Source: Pseudomonadota bacterium
GTDB taxonomy: Bacteria; Pseudomonadota; Alphaproteobacteria; Rhizobiales; Beijerinckiaceae
Reading direction: 5' to 3'
Assembly: GCA_023426505.1 (NCBI GenBank)
Contig: JAFAAP010000150.1
Coordinates: forward strand, 1-7,683
DNA: 7,683 bases
Shown here: positions 1 through 5,343 of the stretch, one piece after another
Numbering within the stretch: position 1 is the stretch's first letter
Layout of the letters: each line of letters opens with the position of its first letter
Translations under genes and position numbers: made by a program
The notes under the pieces: generated by a model
Told to the model about the DNA's origin: nothing
The model's database searches: none
What the model saw: the letters and a program-made list of their open reading frames with translations, nothing else

Positions 1-337
1 GACCCTGGCCCGCAAGCGCCGCGCCCTGGAACGAAGTCTGGAGGCCATCCTGGCCACGCCGACCTCCTGCGCTCTCGCCCGTGACCTTCAGAGCAAAGTC
101 CGGCGCGCTCGCGATCAGCTTCTGACCATCGCCCAGTGGCCTGGACTAGTGGAGGCGACCAACAACGCCTGCGAACGTGCCCTCAGACCGGCCGTGATTC
201 AGCGCAAGGTGACCAACGGCTATCGGGCCATGTGGGCGGCCGAAGGCGAAGCAGACATTCGCACCGTCATCGATACGGCTCGTCTCGGCCCAGGAACCAA
301 TGCGTTCAAGACAATCCTTCAGACCGTATCCGCCTGA
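1..337 (+). CDS. IS66-family transposase, C-terminal part (5' end outside window)
   Basis: Reading codons from base 2 gives 111 residues ending at a TGA at 335-337, with no start inside the window that would suit a complete protein. The fragment carries the IS66 TnpC C-terminal signature TNNACERALRP at residues 53-63, followed by VIQRKVTNGYRAMW and a helical tail with DIRTVIDTARL. IS66 transposases are DDE enzymes that cut and join the element's ends; E58 in NNACER is the likely third acidic residue of the DDE triad (family knowledge plus inference). The upstream arginine-rich helical stretch is typical of the region before this motif. The two other catalytic aspartates and any tnpA/tnpB genes would lie to the left, so I cannot say whether the gene is intact. 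Only the 3' side of the element is visible and I could not define its terminal inverted repeat. Confidence 0.85.
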   Translation, partial: TLARKRRALERSLEAILATPTSCALARDLQSKVRRARDQLLTIAQWPGLVEATNNACERALRPAVIQRKVTNGYRAMWAAEGEADIRTVIDTARLGPGTNAFKTILQTVSA

Positions 338-369
338 ACCTCAGTTCTGCATAGGGCGTGGGTAATTAC

Positions 370-549
370 ATGAGCGCCATCGCCATGATCCACTCGTCGC
401 AGGACGTTCCTCCGACCACGGAGGCAACGGCGCTCGTCTCGGAGGCGATCGCCCAGCATTTCCGCGACAGGGTCAAGGAGCTGAAGGCGGTCCAGGAACA
501 GGTCGGCGCCTCCCCGCTGGGGGCCTTCCGGAAAGAGAACATGCACTGA
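370..549 (+). CDS. Possible small protein of unknown function (59 aa)
   Basis: An ATG at 370 opens a 59-residue ORF ending in TGA at 547-549. I do not recognise it. Third codon positions are overwhelmingly G or C, as in the surrounding real genes, and the predicted protein has a polar N-terminus followed by a probable amphipathic helix (about residues 23-43, with the pattern VSEAIAQHFRDRVKELKAVQEQV). It has no signal peptide, membrane segment or cysteine. A GTG at 358 is an alternative start that adds four residues; neither start has a strong ribosome binding site. It begins 32 bases after the transposase stop, so it could be a gene fragment left beside an insertion, a real small gene, or chance in GC-rich DNA. 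Confidence 0.35.
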   Translation: MSAIAMIHSSQDVPPTTEATALVSEAIAQHFRDRVKELKAVQEQVGASPLGAFRKENMH

Positions 550-800
550 CCAAGCGGCGGCAGGTACTCCCGCCGATTTGCGTCCGAGACCCGGCCGTTC
601 CTTCAGGCCACCTGTCCCGACACGAACCGCGCCGTTGAGCCCTAGGTTTGGATCGGCACTCTCCGCTCTGTCGACGCTCAAGCGATCGTGACAGGCCTCG
701 GCCCGGACTCGCCGCCGCCTCCATCGTCGACGAAGCCATTGCGCAGGCTCATCATTCAGGCCCGCGCCCTCCCCCAGTCGCTCATCCGCGCGGACAGACG

Positions 801-844
801 TCCTCCCATCTGGGGTTGCCTTCCTTAACGGAACGATGGGAGGA
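801..844. repeat. Perfect 10-bp inverted repeat upstream of the exported-protein gene
   Basis: TCCTCCCATC at 801-810 is exactly complementary to GATGGGAGGA at 835-844, with a 24-base spacer. The spacer itself holds a short 4-bp inverted repeat (TTCC 821-824 / GGAA 830-833), so the transcript could fold into a stacked stem-loop. The element ends 43 bases before the ATG at 888. It could be a two-half-site operator, a 5' leader hairpin, or a remnant of a mobile element. No run of T follows, so a Rho-independent terminator is unlikely. Confidence 0.5.
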
Positions 845-876
845 AGCCCTCCTTACTGCGTTTCGAGATTCGATTT

Positions 877-881
877 GGGAG
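877..881 (+). promoter_or_regulatory. Ribosome binding site fixing the start at 888
   Basis: GGGAG at 877-881 sits 6 bases before the ATG at 888, a good Shine-Dalgarno spacing, whereas it directly abuts the in-frame ATG at 882. This supports 888 as the start, and that choice also gives a clean signal peptide. The frame is open further upstream, but initiation there would bury the signal peptide inside the protein. Confidence 0.6.
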
Positions 882-887
882 ATGTTG

Positions 888-1193
888 ATGCGTTCATTCT
901 TTGCATCCTGCCTCGTTCTGCTCATAGGCTCCGCAAGCGTCGCCCACGCGGCCGATGCCGAGCCGGCAATCGACCAGGATACGGTCCAGGCACAGTTCCG
1001 CTCGGTCGACCGGACCTATTTTCGCGAGCATCGGCTGCGCGCCTATGAGCGAACCCGGGCGGGAATGAACCAGGGGGCGACCTGTGTCACGCCGAAGGGC
1101 GTGTGCTGGATCGGCGAACCGATGTCCCAGGGCGATTCCTGCTCCTGCGAGAGCCGCCGCTTCGGGACGACCTCGGGCACGGTCGGCGGCTGA
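888..1193 (+). CDS. Small exported cysteine-containing protein of unknown function (101 aa)
   Basis: Residues 1-21 form a classical Sec signal peptide: Arg at position 2, a hydrophobic core FFASCLVLLIGSASV, and an AHA cleavage site, giving a mature protein of about 80 residues in the periplasm or outside the cell. The mature part has a charged, probably helical stretch (about 36-58) and then a compact C-terminal module with cysteines at 66, 73, 85 and 87 in a C-x6-C-x11-C-x-C arrangement, rich in Gly and Pro and ending in GTTSGTVGG. The even number of cysteines in an exported protein suggests two disulfides. The module resembles short CxC-type C-terminal motifs seen in many small uncharacterised alphaproteobacterial secreted proteins (recollection, not a search). 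There is no lipobox, so it is not an obvious lipoprotein. The gene stands alone on the plus strand and converges on the oxidoreductase gene with 9 bases between stops. Function unknown. Confidence 0.72.
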   Translation: MRSFFASCLVLLIGSASVAHAADAEPAIDQDTVQAQFRSVDRTYFREHRLRAYERTRAGMNQGATCVTPKGVCWIGEPMSQGDSCSCESRRFGTTSGTVGG

Positions 1194-1202
1194 GGCCCCG
1201 CC

Positions 1203-2489
1203 TCAGGAGGCGCGGTACTCGCGAACCGCATCGGCCGCCTGATACGACCAGTAGGTCAGCTGAGCGGCGGCGCGTCCCAGCACGCCGCCGTTCCAGTCCA
1301 GTCCGAAGGGCGCGAACAGGCGATAGCGGTCGCTGTCTCCGCCGATCCCCTCGGCGATCACCGTCCCGCCGATGGCCGTCGTGTTCATGCCGTGCCCACC
1401 GAAGGCGGTGCAGAACCAAACACCCGGGCGAAGCTGCCCGATCTGCGGCATGAGGTGGCGCGCATAGGACATGAGGCCGGACCAGGCCACCTCGACCTTC
1501 AGGCCGCTGAGCTGGGGGTAGGTTCCGACCATTTCGCGCCTGAGCAGCGCCGCGATGTTCCGCGGGTCGGTCGTGCGCGTCGTGATGTGGCCGCCCCAGA
1601 GGATGCGGGTCCCTCCGTCGACGAGGCGGTAGTAGTCTCCCGCCCTCCGGTCGTCGAGAACCGCCGCGGAGGTGCGGATGGCGCTGCGCACCAGATCCGG
1701 CGCCTGCTCCGTCAGGAGCACGTAGGTCGCGATGGGCAGGAAGGAGCGCTTGAGGTCCGGCAGAAGCCCTCCCGTATAGCCGCCGGTCGTGACCAGCACC
1801 TGCTCTGCCTCGATCTGGGCCCCGGCCGTCCGGAGGATCTTGCGCGGCCCCTCCAACTCCGCCGACACGACGCCCGAGTTCTCGTAGATGGCGGCGCCGC
1901 ATCGCGCCGCCTCCCGCGCGAGAGCACGGCCGTAATTGAGCGGATGGAAATGGAAGGCCTGCTCGTCGATGAGTCCTTCTCGGTACTTCGGCGAGACGAA
2001 CATGGCCCGCACCTCGTCGCCGGAGAGATGGCGCTGCCTCAACCCGAAATCCCGCTCCATCCTGTCGCGGGTCTGGCGCAGCGCCCCGCGCGAGTCATAG
2101 CGCAGCGCCTTCACGATGCCCGGAACGGGCTGAGCCTCGGTGATGCCGAGATCAGCAATATGACGACGGACGATCTCGACCCCTTCCATCGAGAGCCGAT
2201 ACAGCTCGCGAGCCTGATCGGGCCCGACGCGGCGCTCGATGGCGGATAGTCCCGTCGCATAGCCGGCCGACACGAAGCCGCCGTTTCGCCCCGAGGCGCC
2301 CCAGGCGACGCGCTGCGCCTCGAGCAGGACCACGGAGCGCCCGCGGCGCGCCAGCTTCAAGGCCGCCGTCAGGCCCGCAAGGCCGCCGCCGATGATGCAG
2401 ATGTCGGTCCTGATGCGCCCCTCGGCGCGCGGGTAGCTCTCGGGCGTGGCGAGCGTGCGGCTGTAATAGCAGTCGATGTAGGCGGACAT
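1203..2489 (-). CDS. FAD-dependent oxidoreductase, DAO family (PuuB/OrdL-like)
   Basis: A 428-residue flavoprotein, the usual size for this family. The N-terminal Rossmann dinucleotide-binding motif is IIGGGLAGL (GGGLAG at 34-39), with the ribose-binding acidic residue E57 at the end of the second strand (VVLLEA). A second family signature, GASGRNGG (64-71), and the C-terminal FAD-contact motif AFGGHGMN (362-369) are present. This layout matches amine and amino-acid oxidases such as gamma-glutamylputrescine oxidase (PuuB) and OrdL, which oxidise a C-N bond of a cytoplasmic substrate and pass electrons to oxygen or a carrier. The substrate cannot be read from the sequence, and no polyamine-catabolism partner (PuuA, PuuC, PuuD) is in view, so I give no symbol. 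There is no signal peptide. It starts 56 bases after the cyclase stop without a clear Shine-Dalgarno, so it may be the last gene of the minus-strand run or have its own promoter. Confidence 0.92.
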   Translation of the reverse strand: MSAYIDCYYSRTLATPESYPRAEGRIRTDICIIGGGLAGLTAALKLARRGRSVVLLEAQRVAWGASGRNGGFVSAGYATGLSAIERRVGPDQARELYRLSMEGVEIVRRHIADLGITEAQPVPGIVKALRYDSRGALRQTRDRMERDFGLRQRHLSGDEVRAMFVSPKYREGLIDEQAFHFHPLNYGRALAREAARCGAAIYENSGVVSAELEGPRKILRTAGAQIEAEQVLVTTGGYTGGLLPDLKRSFLPIATYVLLTEQAPDLVRSAIRTSAAVLDDRRAGDYYRLVDGGTRILWGGHITTRTTDPRNIAALLRREMVGTYPQLSGLKVEVAWSGLMSYARHLMPQIGQLRPGVWFCTAFGGHGMNTTAIGGTVIAEGIGGDSDRYRLFAPFGLDWNGGVLGRAAAQLTYWSYQAADAVREYRAS

Positions 2490-2545
2490 GGTTGGGGCAA
2501 GCTGGTGCGAAGCGGGAATGGCGATCGGCGCAGGGGAAGGCCGCC

Positions 2546-4681
2546 TCAGGACCGGGTCAGGGCGCCATCGGCGGAAGCCGCCTCGAGCTTAGCATGGCAG
2601 CGCTGCAGATAAATCTCGAAAAGCCGATCGCCGGGAGCATCGGTCACGAGGTCCGCGAGCCGGGCCGCCGCATCCTCCCAGCGCCCGGCCTCGTAGCTGG
2701 CGCGCGCCTCGTCCCAGGCCTTAAGCGTCGAAAGGCGCTCGGGGAATGGGGCGAGATCCGGCTCGTCCGCCAGGGTGGTCCCGAGAAGCTCGTGGACGGT
2801 GATCGGGCGTTGCGCGCCCTCGGGCACGGTCTCGTCGACGAAGCGGAAGACGAAATCGTCGCCGGCGGCCTTCCGGACATCCTCGCTGATGAGGATCGTC
2901 GTGCCGTAGCGCTTGTTCAGCTTCTCGAACCGCGACGCCATGTTCACCGTGTGCCCCAGGGCCGTGTAGTTGACGCGGTCGATGGAGCCGACATTGCCGA
3001 CGACCGCCTCCCCCGTGTGAAGCCCGAAGCGCGTCTTCATCGGCGATCCGCCCTCAGCGGCGAATTCGACATTCAACCGGTCGAGCCGTCGCGCTGCGCG
3101 CAGAGCGCCAAGACAGGCGAGCGACACATGGTCCTCCCGTTCCTCGGGCGCATTCCAGAACGCCATGATGCTGTCGCCGATATATTTGTCGATGGTTGCG
3201 CCCGAGCGCACCAGCTCGCTGCCGATCTCGTTGAAGTAGCGGGACGTCTTGGCCATCACGGCCTCGGGATCGAGTCCTTCCGCCATGGACGTGAAGCCGG
3301 CCACGTCCGTGAAGAGCACCGTGACGGGCTGACGCTTTCCGCCGAGTTCGGACGAGAAGGTGCGACCGACGATCCCGCGCACGAGGGCGTTCGGCACGTA
3401 GCGCATGAAGTTGCTGAGCGCGATCTCGAGCGTGTCGATGGCGCGCGAGAGCTCCTGCACCTCGACGACCTGGGATGGCGGCCGGCGCGCATGCCCGAAC
3501 TCGAACCGCATGATGCGGCGGATGTCCTCTGCGGCGCGGCGCAGCGGAAGGGCGAGATGGCGCGAGGCCAGCATCACGATCAGCAGGGCCAGCGCGACCG
3601 AGCAGGCGGAGATCACCAGAAGGCTTGTCCGGATGCTCTCGGCCGGCCCCATCATCGTCTCGTACGGGATGGCAAGGCTGATGATCAGGTTGTCGAAGCC
3701 CTGCCCGACCCGCTCCGTGCGGCCGAAATAATCCTCGCCGTCGACGGAGAATGACGTGCTCCGCGCCTGTCCGCCGGCGGTCTCCTGGTAGACCCGGAAC
3801 ATGCCGCTGAGCAGCGGCGATCCGAGGTCGGGGATCGTCAGGAGCCGGTCCTCGCGATCCGCCTGGCGGATCTGACGGTAGGAGCCGCCGCGGGGATGCG
3901 CGATGAGGGTGCCGGAGGTGTCGAAGATCAGCAGTTCGAGTTCCGGTGGGAAGCGCAGGCGATCGAGATATTGGTCGAGGCTCGCCAGAGTCATGTCGAT
4001 GCCGAAGACGGCCCCGTCCTTCTGGCGCGCCTGCCGCGCCAGCGTGATCCCCGCCTCCGGCACGTTCGCGAACCGATACGGGGGCGTCAGGATGATGCCG
4101 CCGCTCGTCAGGCTTGCGCCGTACCAGGGCCGCTTCCGCGGATCGAACGTGGTCGGCTGAGGCGGAACCCGGCGAAGCTCCCTCCCCTCGCCGTCGGTGA
4201 CGATCCAGGTCGCCATCTGGCCGTCCGCGGTCGGCTCGACGAGCATGAACGCATAGGCCGCGTTCTCCAGGCCGGGGCCGATTTCAGGCGGGCGCACGCC
4301 GTCGAGACTTTGGACGACCACATGGCTCCCGTCCCTTCGGCCAACGAAGATCCCCATGGCGGCGGGCAGGGCTCGGTCGAGGTCTTTGAGAACCGGAGTC
4401 AGCACGACGGCCAGCCGTTCCAGGGGCAGGTCCGGATCGATGGTGAGCGATGCGGTGTCGAGCACCGACCCGGCGACGCGGAGGCTCCCCGCGATCTCGT
4501 CCTTGATGCTGCCGGTGATCCGCTGGAAATCCTCCTCCGCGTCCCGGAAGGTGAGCGCGGTGAGCTGGTGGTGGTTGAACCCGATCAGGGCGCCGGAGAT
4601 CGCCAGGACGATCAGGGTGAAGACGAGCGCAACGACGGCCTGCAGGGACCAGAGGACCGGCTTTCGTCCCGCTTGCTGCAT
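2546..4681 (-). CDS. Membrane-bound class III adenylate cyclase with Cache-like sensor
   Basis: A 711-residue receptor cyclase predicted to make cAMP from ATP. Order of parts: inner-membrane helix about 12-34; extracytoplasmic region about 35-350 resembling a double Cache sensor, with the typical RPWY motif at 184-187; second membrane helix about 353-372; HAMP-like linker about 373-425; catalytic domain about 449-635; C-terminal helical, TPR-like tail about 650-700. Metal-binding aspartates are D459 (LFTDVAGFT) and D503 (KYIGDSIMAFW). K499 and T573 occupy the base-selecting positions and favour ATP over GTP. N580 and R584 (VNMASR) are the transition-state residues. All key residues are present in one chain, so an active homodimer is expected. 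A purine-rich AGGGGTGAAGG just upstream supports the ATG at 4681. The gene follows msrC by 110 bases. The ligand is unknown; Cache domains often bind small metabolites such as amino or organic acids. Confidence 0.95.
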   Translation of the reverse strand: MQQAGRKPVLWSLQAVVALVFTLIVLAISGALIGFNHHQLTALTFRDAEEDFQRITGSIKDEIAGSLRVAGSVLDTASLTIDPDLPLERLAVVLTPVLKDLDRALPAAMGIFVGRRDGSHVVVQSLDGVRPPEIGPGLENAAYAFMLVEPTADGQMATWIVTDGEGRELRRVPPQPTTFDPRKRPWYGASLTSGGIILTPPYRFANVPEAGITLARQARQKDGAVFGIDMTLASLDQYLDRLRFPPELELLIFDTSGTLIAHPRGGSYRQIRQADREDRLLTIPDLGSPLLSGMFRVYQETAGGQARSTSFSVDGEDYFGRTERVGQGFDNLIISLAIPYETMMGPAESIRTSLLVISACSVALALLIVMLASRHLALPLRRAAEDIRRIMRFEFGHARRPPSQVVEVQELSRAIDTLEIALSNFMRYVPNALVRGIVGRTFSSELGGKRQPVTVLFTDVAGFTSMAEGLDPEAVMAKTSRYFNEIGSELVRSGATIDKYIGDSIMAFWNAPEEREDHVSLACLGALRAARRLDRLNVEFAAEGGSPMKTRFGLHTGEAVVGNVGSIDRVNYTALGHTVNMASRFEKLNKRYGTTILISEDVRKAAGDDFVFRFVDETVPEGAQRPITVHELLGTTLADEPDLAPFPERLSTLKAWDEARASYEAGRWEDAAARLADLVTDAPGDRLFEIYLQRCHAKLEAASADGALTRS

Positions 4682-4761
4682 CAGCCTTCACCCCTGCGAG
4701 GTTCCGAACGGCCAGCCAGGGCCGACCGCATCAGTAGCACGGGACGGCGACTTCTCGAAAG

Positions 4762-4781
4762 GGAGCCGGGAGCCGCGGCTC
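4762..4781 (-). repeat. GC-rich inverted repeat between msrC and the cyclase gene
   Basis: GAGCCG (4763-4768) can pair with CGGCTC (4776-4781) across a 7-base loop, and the overlapping GAGCCGCGGCTC at 4770-4781 is a perfect 12-bp palindrome. The two folds compete because the heptamer GGAGCCG is repeated in tandem at 4762-4775. It lies 10-30 bases beyond the msrC stop on the transcribed strand and no T-run follows, so it could slow transcription or protect an RNA end rather than act as a strong intrinsic terminator. Confidence 0.35.
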
Positions 4782-4791
4782 GGAAGCGACC

Positions 4792-5304
4792 TCAGACGCC
4801 GCTGAAGCCCTCAGCCATGTCCGAGGCGTCGAGATAGATCCGGACCAGCTGCTCGCAGCCGGCCCGATCCTCCTCGTCGAAGCGCTCCGGATGCGGGCTG
4901 TCCAGGTCGAGGACGCCGAAGACCTTGCCGTCCTTGATCAGGGGCACGACGAGTTCAGACCGGGAGGCGCTGTCGCAGGCGATATGGCCCGGGAAGGCGT
5001 GAACGTCGGGCACCAGGACCGACCCGCGGCGCTCCACGGCTGTGCCGCAGACGCCCCGCCCGACGGGGATGCGAACGCAGGCGACCTTGCCCTGGAACGG
5101 CCCCAGCACGAGACCCGGCCCGCGCATGAAATAAAATCCAGCCCAGTTCAGGTCGGGCAGCAGGTCGTAGAGCAGCGCCGACATGTTCGCCGCATTGGCG
5201 ATGGCGTCCGGCTCGCCATGGAGCAGCCCGGTGAGCTGCTGGGCGAGAGACGCGTAGAGATCCTGCTTGCTGGCGGATTGGGGAAGGGCGGTCAGTGTGA
5301 ACAT
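4792..5304 (-). CDS. msrC: Free methionine-(R)-sulfoxide reductase (GAF-domain fRMsr)
   Basis: A 170-residue single GAF-domain protein that reduces free L-methionine-(R)-sulfoxide to methionine in the cytoplasm, probably using thioredoxin as reductant. It differs from MsrA/MsrB, which mainly act on protein-bound methionine sulfoxide. Diagnostic sequence includes NWAGFYF (53-59), LGPFQGKVACVRIPVGRGVCGTA (67-89, given as its core GKVACVRIPVGRGVCG) and HIACDSASRSE (107-117). The three redox cysteines are C76, C86 and C110, with the same 10- and 24-residue spacing as the catalytic set of E. coli fRMsr (YebR). Length matches the family. The N-terminal helix (about 13-30) and SALLYDLLPDLNWAG agree with family starts, so the ATG at 5304 fits, although the region before it is C-rich and lacks a good Shine-Dalgarno. 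It starts 39 bases after the pbpC stop and is probably translated from the same message. Confidence 0.94.
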   Translation of the reverse strand: MFTLTALPQSASKQDLYASLAQQLTGLLHGEPDAIANAANMSALLYDLLPDLNWAGFYFMRGPGLVLGPFQGKVACVRIPVGRGVCGTAVERRGSVLVPDVHAFPGHIACDSASRSELVVPLIKDGKVFGVLDLDSPHPERFDEEDRAGCEQLVRIYLDASDMAEGFSGV

Positions 5305-5343
5305 GGGCCTGATGTATGGGCCTGGGGAGGCCTTGTCCAGCCG

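Larger units (their letters stand above)
550..887. other. Intergenic stretch without a convincing gene
   Basis: About 340 bases separate the small ORF from the exported-protein gene. The frames open across it on both strands (a plus-strand extension upstream from the exported protein, and a minus-strand ORF at 319-681) give low-complexity Arg/Pro/Gly-rich translations with no recognisable motif, so I do not call them. The stretch holds the inverted repeat at 801-844 and, presumably, the promoter of the gene starting at 888. I could not pick out a convincing -35/-10 pair. Confidence 0.6.

Noticed and set aside
338..369. Right terminal inverted repeat of the IS66 element, for example the TTAC at 366-369
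   Set aside because: IS66 ends usually begin GTAA, so TTAC fits superficially, but the preceding bases do not match and the left end is not available for comparison.
319..681. 120-codon minus-strand ORF over the small ORF and intergenic region
   Set aside because: Overlaps the transposase end, has no motif or ribosome binding site, and looks like a composition artefact.
648..887. Upstream extension of the exported-protein gene to a start at 648
   Set aside because: The added residues are Arg/Pro-rich and unlike a protein domain, would hide a clear signal peptide, and the Shine-Dalgarno at 877-881 points to 888.
1199..1212. Short stem (CGCCT/AGGCG) between the convergent stops as a bidirectional terminator
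   Set aside because: Only 5-6 bp, it overlaps the oxidoreductase stop codon, and no T-run is present on either side.
1392..2249. 285-codon plus-strand ORF opposite the FAD oxidoreductase
   Set aside because: Antisense shadow; the minus-strand protein has the dinucleotide-binding and C-terminal FAD motifs.
2492..3754. 420-codon plus-strand ORF opposite the cyclase gene
   Set aside because: It is antisense to a protein with complete cyclase motifs; its translation is rich in Arg, Gly, His and Ala with no motif, as expected from the reverse strand of high-GC codon usage.
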